From JBBIMS01 sp964531645 (GTDB taxonomy: Bacteria > Acidobacteriota > Aminicenantia > JBFLYD01 > JBBIMS01), in NCBI GenBank assembly GCA_964531645.1, contig CAZHEF010000006.1:1-64000 (forward strand): a stretch of 64,000 bases of DNA, given 5' to 3'. Of this stretch, positions 34,608 to 43,965 are shown one piece after another. Position 1 is the first letter of the stretch, and each line of letters begins with the position of its first letter. The notes under the pieces were generated by a model, which saw only the letters and a program-made list of their open reading frames with translations, ran no database searches and was not told where the DNA came from. Both the position numbers and the translations under genes were made by a program.

Positions 34608-35690
34608 CTATTCTTCTATCTTTCCCCTTAGTTTCCCATTTAAAATAAGTCCCGTACTTAAATACAAAGAGAGAAGTGAAGAACCTCCATAGCTCAGAAA
34701 GGGGAGTGGTATTCCAATAACAGGGAAAAATCCAAGAACCATGGAAACATTAAGCAAAAACTGAAAAAAAATAATGGAAAAAATTAGAAAAACAAAAATT
34801 AAAACTCCTCTATCCTCAATGCTTCTCATTATTTTAAAAATTCTCAGGAATAAAATAATGTAGAGGGAAAGAATTATGAAAATTCCAGCAAATCCAAACT
34901 CTTCTCCTGCTGATGAGAGTATAAAATCAGTGGATGAAGCAGGAAGGAATCCAGCTTTTGTTTGAGTCCCTTTGAGAAAGCCTGTTCCTGATAGACCTCC
35001 CGAGCCAATTGCAATTTTCGACTGAATTAGCTGGTAGCTACTACCTTCAGGGTCAAATTCAGGAAAGAATAAGGTGATTATTCTTGCCCTGTGGTAATCT
35101 TTCAGAACATATTCCCACATAAAAAATCCGCCTATTAAAAGGAAAATTATAATGAAGACGATAGTGGAAGTTCTTAATCCACCAATAAAAATGGAAGCAG
35201 CCAGTATAGATATGAAAGTAAATGCAGTTCCATAATCAGGCTGTAAAAATATAAAGGAAAGTGGCGGAAAGATAATAAGAGAAATTATCAAAACATTTTT
35301 GATTTTTAAGGCTCCTCCCTCAAAGCTTGAGATTACCTTTGCGAGAAGAAGAGCTGTGGTTATCTTAACAAATTCAGAGGGTTGAACAGAAAAATATCCG
35401 AAATCTATCCAGCTTTTTGCACCAGCTATTCTTTTTCCAAAAAACAGAAGAAAAAGAAGAGGAAGAATAGAAAGGAGATAAAGAATAGGTGAGTAGAATA
35501 TCAAAGATTTTATATTTATGAAAATGAGCGATAGAAGAAGTGCGATTGAAAAGCTTGCCCATATTAACTGTTTCTTCCAGAGTTCTCCTTTACCTTGGGA
35601 TGAAGTATAAATAAGAATAATTCCTATTGTCGTTAAAATTATAACTGTAATAATAAGAACAAAGTCCAAATTCTTTATTTTTTTTATCAT
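34608..35690 (-). CDS. rodA: Rod-shape SEDS glycosyltransferase RodA
   Basis: 360 residues with ten or so membrane segments. SEDS family motifs include FVKITTALLLAK and GIPLPFLSYGGSSLL near the C-terminus. RodA polymerises glycan strands of lateral-wall peptidoglycan together with PBP2. Its start overlaps the PBP2 stop by four bases, as usual for this pair. Confidence 0.92.
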   Translation of the reverse strand: MIKKIKNLDFVLIITVIILTTIGIILIYTSSQGKGELWKKQLIWASFSIALLLSLIFINIKSLIFYSPILYLLSILPLLFLLFFGKRIAGAKSWIDFGYFSVQPSEFVKITTALLLAKVISSFEGGALKIKNVLIISLIIFPPLSFIFLQPDYGTAFTFISILAASIFIGGLRTSTIVFIIIFLLIGGFFMWEYVLKDYHRARIITLFFPEFDPEGSSYQLIQSKIAIGSGGLSGTGFLKGTQTKAGFLPASSTDFILSSAGEEFGFAGIFIILSLYIILFLRIFKIMRSIEDRGVLIFVFLIFSIIFFQFLLNVSMVLGFFPVIGIPLPFLSYGGSSLLSLYLSTGLILNGKLRGKIEE

Positions 35691-37483
35691 TCTACTGTCT
35701 TAATTTCTGTTTCTTTAGTAGATGGAACAGGTTTCCCAAAATAATAAAGAAAGATGTTTCTTGCCAATGGGGCAGCTTTCTCGCCCCCTTTTCCTTTGTT
35801 TTCAAGTATAACAACAACTATTATTTCAGGATTTTTCAAAGGTGCAAAACCTGCAAACCATGCATGGGGTTTGAGGGAAGCAACTCTTCCTCTGGAGACA
35901 ACTTCCACAGTTCCAGTTTTCCCGCACACATCCAGACCTTGAATTTGAGTTGCCCTTCCTGTTCCACCATCGTTAACAACTCCCCACATACATTTTTTTA
36001 AAATTTCAAAGAACTCCTTTTTTATGCCAGATTCTTTATTTTTTAGCTCCCACTCAATCCTCTGAAATTTTCCTTCCGAATCATAAAACCCATTGAGAAG
36101 ATGGAGAGGCTTTCTTACTCCACTATTTGCAACAGTTGAAATTAAACTTGCGACTTGAATTGGCGTAAGGAGGACATATCCCTGCCCAATTGAAAGAATA
36201 ACTGTGTCACCCTGATACCATGGTTCTTTCCTTGCATTTTCTTTCCATTCCGTGTCAGGGATAAGCCCTCTCATTTCCTCTGGAAGGTCTATTTCCGTGA
36301 ACTCTCCAAGACCCAAGAGATTTGCATATTTTTTAATCTTTTCAGGTCCCAATTTTCTACCGAGAGCGTAAAAATAAACATTGCAAGATTCTACAATTGC
36401 TCTGTAAAGACTTGTATGGCCATGCCCACCTCCCTTCCAGCATCTATAAACCTCAGAGCCGACATTTATGTATCCTGGACATAAAATAGTATTTTCTGGT
36501 TTTATAATTCCTTCCTGCAATCCAGCGAGAGCAAGAACAATTTTAAAAACAGAACCTGGAGGGTATAGACCCTGAAGAGCTCTGTTCATTAAAGGTTTTT
36601 CAGGATTCTGGGAAAGAAGAACCCAGTTTTCGGGTAAAATGGAAGGGGTGAATAGATCAAGACTAAAACTTGGAGAAGAAGCCATTGCAAGAATACCACC
36701 CTCTCTTGGATCCATAACCACCACTGCTCCCCTTTCTCCTTTTAACTGTTCTTCTACAAACTTCTGAAGAGAAATATCAAGAGTTAATCTCAAAGAATTA
36801 CCCACTCTGAAGGGCTTGAAATCTTTCTTTTTAAGAATTTTACCCTTACTGTCAACAATATACTCGATCCAGCCATTATCTCCCCTTAAAAGGGAATCAT
36901 AGAATCTTTCTGTTCCTGTTTTTCCTATCGTTGAGGTTGGATTAAGATCTCTGTAGATAAAGGTATCGTCTCTCGAAAGAGAACCGACATATCCAAGGAC
37001 ATGAGATGCAATTCCTTCATATGGATAATATCTTACAGGCTCTGCAATTATTGAAAGCTCTGGAAAATCTGTTTTCCTCGCTTCAATAAGAGAAAGCTCC
37101 TCAAAACTTATATTTTTTTTAAGAAGGACAGGAATAAACTGGGGTAAACTTCGCTTTCTTTCAATGTCTCTACTAATGAAATTAATGTCAAGGCTGATTA
37201 TTTTTGATGCTCTTTCAAAGACCTCTTCCTTTTTTCCTATAAACTCTCTTTTTAAGGAAAGACTAAAAATATTTCTGTTATCCGCAATTGTTTTTCCATT
37301 TCTATCGAGTATAATCCCTCTTGGCGCAAATATTTCGACTCTTTTTGTTATATTGTTTAAAGAAATCTCTTTATAATAGGAGTGCTTAAGGATTTGAATT
37401 CTCAGGAATGCAAGAATGAATAAAAAGAAAACTATTATGACAGATTTCTCTACAAATTTGATTCTACCGAGAATTCTTTCCAT
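35687..37483 (-). CDS. mrdA: Penicillin-binding protein 2 (transpeptidase)
   Basis: 598 residues. An N-terminal membrane anchor (residues 15-30) precedes the PBP dimerisation domain. The transpeptidase domain has the SxxK motif in YPPGSVFKI, SxN in VESCNVYFYALG, and KTG in VCGKTGTVE. It cross-links lateral-wall peptidoglycan with RodA. It follows mreD by two bases in the classic mreBCD-mrdA-rodA order. Confidence 0.94.
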   Translation of the reverse strand: MERILGRIKFVEKSVIIVFFLFILAFLRIQILKHSYYKEISLNNITKRVEIFAPRGIILDRNGKTIADNRNIFSLSLKREFIGKKEEVFERASKIISLDINFISRDIERKRSLPQFIPVLLKKNISFEELSLIEARKTDFPELSIIAEPVRYYPYEGIASHVLGYVGSLSRDDTFIYRDLNPTSTIGKTGTERFYDSLLRGDNGWIEYIVDSKGKILKKKDFKPFRVGNSLRLTLDISLQKFVEEQLKGERGAVVVMDPREGGILAMASSPSFSLDLFTPSILPENWVLLSQNPEKPLMNRALQGLYPPGSVFKIVLALAGLQEGIIKPENTILCPGYINVGSEVYRCWKGGGHGHTSLYRAIVESCNVYFYALGRKLGPEKIKKYANLLGLGEFTEIDLPEEMRGLIPDTEWKENARKEPWYQGDTVILSIGQGYVLLTPIQVASLISTVANSGVRKPLHLLNGFYDSEGKFQRIEWELKNKESGIKKEFFEILKKCMWGVVNDGGTGRATQIQGLDVCGKTGTVEVVSRGRVASLKPHAWFAGFAPLKNPEIIVVVILENKGKGGEKAAPLARNIFLYYFGKPVPSTKETEIKTVE

Positions 37484-37485
37484 TC

Positions 37486-37965
37486 TCAGTCCTTCTTCGG
37501 GATTCTGTTAAAAAGGATGAAAATTGGAGCACCAATAATAGAAGTTATCATAGGTTGAAAAACCAATAATTCGTTGAAAGCTCCCAATGGGTTTTTCAAA
37601 CCGAAAAATCCCTTGATCGAAATAAGGAGAACCATTTCAAAGGCAATCGAGAAAAAAAGCAAGATAAAATAACTGAAAAAAGAGGAAATTGAAATATAAT
37701 TTGAAACTTTGTTCACCACAAAAATAAGAAATAGTTTTTTAAGGGCATTTACACCAAAGGGAAGAAAGGAACTTATGTCTTCTAATATTCCCGCTATTGC
37801 AGAAATAACAATGGAAGATGGTTTAAGTTTCTTCATTGCAATATAAACAACTGGAATCGAATATAAATTAATGAACTGAAGAAGAAAGGGGTTTATCTGG
37901 GAGATTAAGTGATTCAAAGTAAAAGCAATCAATATTCCTGAGATACCAAGAAAAGTTAAGCTCAT
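37486..37965 (-). CDS. mreD: Rod shape-determining protein MreD
   Basis: 159 residues, hydrophobic, with about five membrane segments, as expected for MreD. Sequence identity in this family is low, so the call rests on length, topology and position between mreC and mrdA. It overlaps mreC by four bases. Confidence 0.8.
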   Translation of the reverse strand: MSLTFLGISGILIAFTLNHLISQINPFLLQFINLYSIPVVYIAMKKLKPSSIVISAIAGILEDISSFLPFGVNALKKLFLIFVVNKVSNYISISSFFSYFILLFFSIAFEMVLLISIKGFFGLKNPLGAFNELLVFQPMITSIIGAPIFILFNRIPKKD

Positions 37966-38750
37966 TTTTTCAAAACCAGAACAATATCGAGAGATTTAAA
38001 ATTAGTATAAGGTTTCAGACTTACACTTCTTGTTCCACTGCTATAATTTATAACCCCTTCAATCCTGCCTACTTTTAATCCTTCTGGAAAAACTCTGTCA
38101 AATCCAGATGTGTAGACCTCCATGCCTTCAATAACCGCAGACTCATCAGTAATATAATTAAGAATACAGAGGGAAGAATTCTCTCCTGAAAGAATTGCAA
38201 AGACTCCCTCTTTAATTTTAACACTTGCGGAAAAATCAGAACTGGTAATAAGAATAACCTCACTGGAAGAGGAAGAGGTTCTTAAGACTCGTCCTGCTAA
38301 ATTAAAATCTCTATCGAGAACAGGGGAATAAATTTTTACTCCATGCTTTTCCCCTTTATTTATAAAAATCCCAGAATGTGGATTTGTTATATCCCATCCT
38401 ATTGTCTCAGCAACTAAAAATTCAAATTCTGGATTTTCAAAGAAATTCTTAATTTTATTATATTTATGAAGTTCATTTTCAAGGTTTAAAATTTTTGTTT
38501 TCAGAGAAAGGTTTATCTTTTCAAGCTCTTCTTTCTCTTTTCTGAGCTCTTTCAATTCCCTGAAATTTTCACTAATACTTTTTGTATTTTCTTTAATGGA
38601 ATGAAAAAAATTGAAAAAGAATGAATTGAAAGAAGAGGGGGTAGTTTTTAAAAAGGTTGAACCCTTCTGAGTTTGTAAAAATATGACAATAAAAAAGAAT
38701 AGGCACAGGAATAAAAAGAGAAAATTGGAAAATTTACCATTTACTTCCAT
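37962..38750 (-). CDS. mreC: Rod shape-determining protein MreC
   Basis: 262 residues with one N-terminal membrane segment (residues 9-26), then a coiled coil (about 60-100, Glu/Lys/Leu rich), then the periplasmic beta domains. Typical stretches include INKGEKHGVKIYSPVL and GRVLRTSSSSSEVILIT. MreC connects the MreB filament to the PBP2-RodA machinery. It follows mreB by eight bases. Confidence 0.9.
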   Translation of the reverse strand: MEVNGKFSNFLFLFLCLFFFIVIFLQTQKGSTFLKTTPSSFNSFFFNFFHSIKENTKSISENFRELKELRKEKEELEKINLSLKTKILNLENELHKYNKIKNFFENPEFEFLVAETIGWDITNPHSGIFINKGEKHGVKIYSPVLDRDFNLAGRVLRTSSSSSEVILITSSDFSASVKIKEGVFAILSGENSSLCILNYITDESAVIEGMEVYTSGFDRVFPEGLKVGRIEGVINYSSGTRSVSLKPYTNFKSLDIVLVLKK

Positions 38751-38758
38751 AAATAAGA

Positions 38759-39787
38759 TTAACCAATCGCTATCTTTTCTAATAGCGCTCTATTCTCAAG
38801 AACTTTACCTGTTCCAATAACTACTGTTGTCAAAGGGTCTTCGGTTAGAAAAACTGGAAGGGATGTTTCCTCCCTTATCTTTTTGTCGAGATTTTTCAGG
38901 AGTGCGCCTCCACCAGTCAAGACAATCCCTCTATCCACAACGTCAGCTGCTAGTTCAGGAGGTGTTTTCTCAAGAACACTCCTTATGCATTCTATTATAG
39001 TGTCAACAACATCCCTCAATGCCTCCCTTATTTCTGAATCTGTAACAACAATTGTCTTGGGAATCCCATCCTTTAGATCTCTTCCCTTTATCTCCATTGA
39101 TTTTGGCTCATCAAGAGGGTAAGCTGAACCAATCTCGATCTTTATCATTTCAGCGGTCTTCTCACCAATCAGGAGATTGTATTTCTTTTTTATATATTGA
39201 ATGATTGCTTCGTCCATCTCATTACCAGCAACTCTTATCGATTGGGATAGGACAATTCCATGGAGGGATATGATTGCAACATCTGATGTTCCTCCACCAA
39301 TATCCACAATCATATTTCCAGCAGGTTCGTCAATAGGAAGCTCTGCTCCTATAGCAGCGGCCATTGGCTGATATATAAGATGAACCTCAGAAGCCTTTGT
39401 CTTCATTGCTGCCTCCTTTACCGCTTTGCTCTCAACCTGTGTAATTTCTGATGGAATTGCAATTGCAATCCTTGGCCTTATTATAGAGTTTCTTCCTCCT
39501 CCCTTATTGATAAAGTGTCCAAGCATCTTTTCAGCACATTCAAAATCTGCAATTACACCATCTCTCATCGGTTTAACAGCAACAATATTAGAAGGAGTTT
39601 TCCCAAGCATATCCTTTGCTACATTTCCAACTGCCTGAATTTTACCATTGTTTGGATTGATTGCCACAATTGATGGCTCATTCAGAACAATTCCTTTCCC
39701 CTTCAGATAAATCAGAGTGTTCGAAGTTCCAAGATCTATTGCAATGTCGGAGGATATTTTGTCAGTCAACCAAGAGAATAGACCCAT
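38759..39787 (-). CDS. mreB: Actin-like cell-shape protein MreB
   Basis: 342 residues. Actin-type phosphate loops are visible: IDLGTSNTLIYLKGKGI near residues 17-33 and MIVDIGGGTSDVAIISL around residue 162, with the adenosine motif GIVLTGGGALLKNLD near residue 290. It forms membrane-bound filaments guiding lateral-wall growth. GGAGG precedes the ATG. It lies 42 bases after the FecR-domain gene in the same direction. Confidence 0.95.
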   Translation of the reverse strand: MGLFSWLTDKISSDIAIDLGTSNTLIYLKGKGIVLNEPSIVAINPNNGKIQAVGNVAKDMLGKTPSNIVAVKPMRDGVIADFECAEKMLGHFINKGGGRNSIIRPRIAIAIPSEITQVESKAVKEAAMKTKASEVHLIYQPMAAAIGAELPIDEPAGNMIVDIGGGTSDVAIISLHGIVLSQSIRVAGNEMDEAIIQYIKKKYNLLIGEKTAEMIKIEIGSAYPLDEPKSMEIKGRDLKDGIPKTIVVTDSEIREALRDVVDTIIECIRSVLEKTPPELAADVVDRGIVLTGGGALLKNLDKKIREETSLPVFLTEDPLTTVVIGTGKVLENRALLEKIAIG

Positions 39788-39829
39788 TTAAGCCTCCACT
39801 AAAATTTTGCCCCTGCTCTTCTTGCATAA

Positions 39830-40945
39830 TCAATACCCTACAAGAAAAACTCTCTGTCTCTTTGAAGAGCGGAGACCATTGGGAGAAATTGCTTCTATCT
39901 CGATCCATTTTTCTCCAATATCATTAAAGGTTATGGGAACATTAAAATCTCCAGTTATTTCAGGACTAATCTCTTCCTTGTTAACAAACAATCTGCATCC
40001 TCTGTCCACTTTTCCTTTGACAATTACTATGTTCCCGCTTAGAATTACTGAGTGTATATCTATTCTTGGTGGAATGCCCTTTTCAGAGGCTTTAGAAAGG
40101 GGGAAAGCTCTGACAAAAAATTCAACTGGCTCACTGGGTAGCCCTGATATTTTTCCTTTATAAGAAGTTACCCTTGCGAACCTTCTTCCAGTCCCTATCC
40201 TTTCGAGAGGGATCTGATACTCCTTATCTTTTAAAATGATTGAAAACATTGTGCTCAGAAAGTAAGGATCAGGAGAAACCTCCAATTGAAATTGGTCATA
40301 TCCCCCTAGGTCTTCTATGGAAATATTCAAAGTGCCAAAATACTTTTTCCAATCACCGTAAGCATTGCTGTGTCCGGGAGATAAAAGGACAGGGGGTTTC
40401 TCAACCTTCTCTGCTATTAATTTTCCGCTATCTATTATTATCTTCTGAAGTTCTTCAATTTTTTCTTCCCTGCTCCCAAGCCTTAATCTTGCGTCTTTTT
40501 TTAAAGAAAGAACAGTAACTTTGCTATCTACCTCAATCAATCCCGAACCTGATGGATAAAGGATAAATCCATCTTTAAAGTGTATTTCAAGTCCATCCCT
40601 TCCATTCCTCCATTCGATGCGACCACTTTTTAAATTGATGAAATTGTCTTCGATGGAAATAACAGTGGAGGGATGGCAAATTAAAACCGATGAATTTTTA
40701 CATAAAATGGTTAAGCCAGAAAAAGGTTTTATATTAATTTCATCTTTTGTTTCAAGAATAAATGGCACTTCCTTAATGGCAAATTCTTGCCCATTTCTTT
40801 TCATGCTTATATCACCAAGGAAATCAGCAATTGTGAAGTTTGCAGGATTTTTTATATTTACGGTTATTTCAGGGAAAGAAAGGAAAAAAAATATAAAAAC
40901 AAGTGCAATTAATATTGCAAGAGTGTAAAGTAAATATTTTCTCAC
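39830..40945 (-). CDS. FecR-domain membrane protein
   Basis: About 371 residues from the GTG at 40945, giving an N-terminal membrane segment (KYLLYTLAILIALVFIFFFL). I prefer it over the TTG 30 bases upstream, which would add an odd Phe/Asn-rich leader. The next 100 residues read like a FecR domain (ILETKDEINIKPFSGLTILC, STVISIEDNFINLKSGRIEW), normally an extracytoplasmic sensor. No FecI sigma factor or TonB receptor is adjacent. The C-terminal part ends in an Ig-like stretch (KWIEIEAISPNGLRSSKRQR). It sits between exbD and mreB. Its ligand or partner is unknown. Confidence 0.7.
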   Translation of the reverse strand: MRKYLLYTLAILIALVFIFFFLSFPEITVNIKNPANFTIADFLGDISMKRNGQEFAIKEVPFILETKDEINIKPFSGLTILCKNSSVLICHPSTVISIEDNFINLKSGRIEWRNGRDGLEIHFKDGFILYPSGSGLIEVDSKVTVLSLKKDARLRLGSREEKIEELQKIIIDSGKLIAEKVEKPPVLLSPGHSNAYGDWKKYFGTLNISIEDLGGYDQFQLEVSPDPYFLSTMFSIILKDKEYQIPLERIGTGRRFARVTSYKGKISGLPSEPVEFFVRAFPLSKASEKGIPPRIDIHSVILSGNIVIVKGKVDRGCRLFVNKEEISPEITGDFNVPITFNDIGEKWIEIEAISPNGLRSSKRQRVFLVGY

Positions 40946-41008
40946 ACCATTATTAAAATAAAAAAAAATTTGCAAATTCTTTGTTTCAGATTTTAATTGA
41001 TGCGTCTC

Positions 41009-41425
41009 TTATTCATTGTATTCTTCTGGCATAATACCCACAACTTCAACACCAGCCCCCTTGGCTAAGTCTATAATCTTTACAACCTCTCTATAAGGCA
41101 CTTTCATTGCAGCTCTTATAAATATTGTTTTGTCAGTTCTTGTGGCATATATCTCTCTCAACCTCTGGGGAGCAAGAGTTCTATCAACTGGATCCTTGTT
41201 AATCAGAATTGAGAGGTCACTTTTTATAGTGAGGACAACAACTGAGGAAATGTCCATCCCAACTTTACTCCCACCTGGCTCTGGAAGTTTTACATCAATT
41301 CCCTTCTGGATTGCAGGAGTTATTACAAAAAATATTATTAGAAGGACAAGAAGAACATCGCACAAAGGGACAACATTTGGGTCTGATTTGAGGCTTTTTG
41401 CACCTTTTCCAACATCAATAGCCAT
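41009..41425 (-). CDS. ExbD/TolR-family biopolymer transport protein
   Basis: 138 residues with the ExbD/TolR plan: a short cytoplasmic N-terminus, one membrane segment starting at PLCDVLLVLLIIFFVITPA with the essential Asp near its start, and a periplasmic domain (IFIRAAMKVPYREVVKIIDL). With an ExbB/TolQ partner it uses proton-motive force to drive TonB or TolA. No exbB/tolQ gene lies beside it in this window. It is divergent from rpmH and leads into the FecR and mreB genes. GGAGGC precedes the ATG. Confidence 0.88.
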   Translation of the reverse strand: MAIDVGKGAKSLKSDPNVVPLCDVLLVLLIIFFVITPAIQKGIDVKLPEPGGSKVGMDISSVVVLTIKSDLSILINKDPVDRTLAPQRLREIYATRTDKTIFIRAAMKVPYREVVKIIDLAKGAGVEVVGIMPEEYNE

Positions 41426-41449
41426 AATTGCCTCCTTTCAAAGAATAAT

Positions 41450-41478
41450 ATTCTTTCAGAAATTTTAGTATTTGTCAA
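41450..41478 (-). promoter_or_regulatory. Promoter of exbD (TTGACA-N17-AAGAAT)
   Basis: Minus-strand TTGACA at 41473-41478, spacer 17 ending TGA (extended -10), AAGAAT at 41450-41455. It may serve exbD, fecR and the mre cluster. Confidence 0.45.
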
Positions 41479-41636
41479 CACCTCCCTACTCCTCATAAAT
41501 CAGCTTTGTAAGCCATATTTAAATAAATGGAATTAAGGATTCAAAACCTTTATTAAAAAGTCTTGTAGATAAATTGAAATTCTCTTAAAATTATGATTTA
41601 ATTTTATTTAATTACATTGAAAAAAGAGGTTTAGGA

Positions 41637-41774
41637 ATGAAGAGAACTTTTCAGCCCAATAGAAGAAGGAGGAGAAAAACCCACGGTTTCCGTGTAAGAA
41701 TGAAAACAAAAGGGGGGAGAGAGGTTCTCAAAAGAAGGAGAAGGAAGGGGAGAAAGGTTCTCACACCCTCATGA
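41637..41774 (+). CDS. rpmH: Ribosomal protein bL34
   Basis: 45 residues, opening MKRTFQPNRRRRRKTHGFRV with a basic tail ending KVLTPS, the universal bL34 pattern. TTTAGGA lies just before the ATG. The stop codon overlaps the presumed rnpA start by four bases (ATGA). The order rpmH-rnpA-yidD-yidC-jag-mnmE is the conserved origin-proximal cluster, though dnaA is not on the other side. Confidence 0.96.
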   Translation: MKRTFQPNRRRRRKTHGFRVRMKTKGGREVLKRRRRKGRKVLTPS

Positions 41775-42123
41775 AAGAAACTCTTAAAAAAGAAGAAAGA
41801 GCCTTAAAAAAAAAGAGATTGTTGAAATTTTAAGAAAAGGGAAAAAAGTGAAAAGTGAAAACATATCAATATTTGCTTTTCCTAATAAAAAGGGATTGAG
41901 AAGAATTGTTGTTAATGTATCGTCTAAGATTGGAAAAGCAGTTGTAAGGAACAGGGTAAAAAGAATATACAGGGAGATTTTTAGAAAAAATAAAGAAATC
42001 TTTCCTGAAAGTTATGATATAATTGTATCTCCATTGAGAGATGTTAGCAGTTTTTCTAAGGATGTTTTGATAGAGGAACTCTTGAGCAACTTTTCAAAAT
42101 TGAAAAAAGAAGGTAATTGTTGA
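41771..42123 (+). CDS. rnpA: RNase P protein component, apparent -1 frameshift at an A9 tract
   Basis: The ATG at 41771 overlaps the rpmH stop and opens MKETLKKEERALKKK, the expected N-terminus. After the nine-A run at 41806-41814 this frame stops. One extra A would continue it as EIVEILRKGKKVKSEN, joining the frame that runs to 42123. That downstream frame contains the RNR motif segment (IGKAVVRNRVKRIYREIF) that binds P RNA. An internal GTG at 41848 could start translation but would drop the conserved N-terminal helix. RnpA matures tRNA 5' ends and is essential, so the break is either a sequencing error or read through by slippage on the A run. Corrected length is about 117 residues. Confidence 0.85.
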
Positions 42124-42127
42124 ATTC

Positions 42128-42343
42128 ATGATAAAGAATCTGGTTCTAATTTTTTTGAAATTTTATAAAATTTTTGTCTCTCCCATTCTTGGCACAAACT
42201 GTAGATTTTATCCCACATGCTCCACTTACACATATCAGGCGATCGAAAGACATGGTTTTTTGAAAGGAATTTTTCTTGGATTTAAAAGAATAATAAAGTG
42301 TAACCCCTTCCATCCCGGGGGGATTGATGAGGTCCCGGAGTAA
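42128..42343 (+). CDS. yidD: Membrane protein insertion efficiency factor YidD
   Basis: 71 residues with the invariant Cys cluster (GTNCRFYPTCSTYTYQAIER and CNPFHPGG) of the YidD family. A hydrophobic N-terminal helix likely associates with the membrane. It helps YidC-dependent insertion. Starts four bases after rnpA and its stop overlaps the yidC start (TAATG). Confidence 0.93.
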   Translation: MIKNLVLIFLKFYKIFVSPILGTNCRFYPTCSTYTYQAIERHGFLKGIFLGFKRIIKCNPFHPGGIDEVPE

Positions 42344-43965
42344 TGGAAAAGAGAATCATTTTAGCCCTCGCAATTTCTTTTATTATAATATTAATCTATT
42401 ATCAATTCATTTCTCCGCCCCCTCAACCTCAGGAGATTCAGCCTGAAAAAATCCCGATAGAAAAAAAGGAGATTGATTTAGAAGTTCCTCTAAAAAAACC
42501 AGAAATAGAAATACCTCATGAGACAAAGGATATAGAGGAAAAAATAATAAGAATTGAAACTCCTCTTTTCAGGGCGCTCATTTCCAACAAGGGAGGGGTT
42601 TTAAAGAGTTTTGTCCTGAAAAGATACAAAGATGAAAATGGAGCTGAACTGGAGCTAATTCCTGAAATCCCTTCAAATAATCCCTTCCCTTTAAGTTTGA
42701 AACTAGAAGACCCTCTTTCATTTTTAAACAATTCACTTTTTCTTTCCTCAGAAACAGAAATTAATTTAAGAGAAAATGAAAAGAAAGAATTGGTTTTTAA
42801 ATATTCATTAGAGAATATGACTGTTGTAAAAAAGTTCATCTTTTCTGGAAACTCTTACCTTTTTGAGCATGAAGTCTTAATTATTAAAGAAGGTAAGCCA
42901 GTTGCTCCTTCTGTTTATATTGGACCGAGGGTTGGGAGATTCTCCCCGGAGGAGATGAAGAAAAGAATGGACAAGTTTAACATTGTTTACTGGGATGGGA
43001 AAAATCTTGTGCGGAAAGAGGACAAAAAATTTAATTCAGGGGAGCTTTTTAGAGGATTCTTGAAATGGTCTGCTTACGAGACAAATTACTTTGCAATGGT
43101 CGCAATTCCCGCTCAAACATCAAGAATAGTGTTTGAAAAAATTGAGGTTCCGAAGGTTGGGCCTTTAAATTATATTGTTGTTTCAAATCCAAGTGCCATC
43201 TATGTAGGTCCGAAAGAATTTGGAACTATGAAAGAAACCCTTTTGGGAAAGGAGAAGATTGAGATAGAAAAGGTTGTTAATTTCGGGTGGTTCGGATTCA
43301 TTGCTCAGTTTCTTCTGATTATCCTTAACTGGCTATATAAAATGATTCCAAATTATGGTGTGGCAATAATTATCCTTACAATAATTTTAAAAATCGTCCT
43401 CTTCCCCCTCACATGGACTTCCATGGTTTCAATGGCAAAAATGCAGAAGGTCCAGCCCCGGATTAAAGCTTTGAGGGAAAAATACAAGAAGATGAAAACA
43501 GACCCTGAGCAGAGGAAGAAATTCAATATGGAACTAATGAATATTTACAAGGAAGAGGGAATAAATCCTGCAAGCGGATGTCTTCCGATGCTTCTTCAGC
43601 TACCTATTCTGTGGGGGTTCTTCAATCTTCTTTCCAGAGCAGTAGAGATAAGGCACAAACCCTTTGTTCTATGGATTAAAGACCTTTCCCTTAAGGATCC
43701 TTACTATGTAATACCAATTTTAATGGGAATAACCCAGTTTATAATTCAGAAAATGACCCCAACAGGAGGAGACCCGTCCCAGAGAAAGATTATGCTTCTC
43801 ATGCCTATCTTCCTTACAATATTCTTTATGAATTTTCCCAGCGGTCTCGTTTTATACTGGCTTGTTCAAAATATTCTTCAAATTGGTCAGCAGTATTTGA
43901 TGAATAAATATATATATAAAACAGGAAAGGAGCATGGAAAGAGAGTTCAAAGGAAGAAATCTTGA
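42343..43965 (+). CDS. yidC: Membrane protein insertase YidC
   Basis: 540 residues, the Gram-negative form: N-terminal membrane segment (residues 5-22), a large periplasmic beta domain (about 60-310), then the insertase core with five membrane segments. The conserved core shows WTSMVSMAKMQKVQPRIKAL and GCLPMLLQLPILWGFFNLL. The core positive residue and the charged C-terminus (KTGKEHGKRVQRKKS) are present. It inserts inner-membrane proteins alone or with SecYEG. It overlaps jag by 32 bases. Confidence 0.95.
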   Translation: MEKRIILALAISFIIILIYYQFISPPPQPQEIQPEKIPIEKKEIDLEVPLKKPEIEIPHETKDIEEKIIRIETPLFRALISNKGGVLKSFVLKRYKDENGAELELIPEIPSNNPFPLSLKLEDPLSFLNNSLFLSSETEINLRENEKKELVFKYSLENMTVVKKFIFSGNSYLFEHEVLIIKEGKPVAPSVYIGPRVGRFSPEEMKKRMDKFNIVYWDGKNLVRKEDKKFNSGELFRGFLKWSAYETNYFAMVAIPAQTSRIVFEKIEVPKVGPLNYIVVSNPSAIYVGPKEFGTMKETLLGKEKIEIEKVVNFGWFGFIAQFLLIILNWLYKMIPNYGVAIIILTIILKIVLFPLTWTSMVSMAKMQKVQPRIKALREKYKKMKTDPEQRKKFNMELMNIYKEEGINPASGCLPMLLQLPILWGFFNLLSRAVEIRHKPFVLWIKDLSLKDPYYVIPILMGITQFIIQKMTPTGGDPSQRKIMLLMPIFLTIFFMNFPSGLVLYWLVQNILQIGQQYLMNKYIYKTGKEHGKRVQRKKS

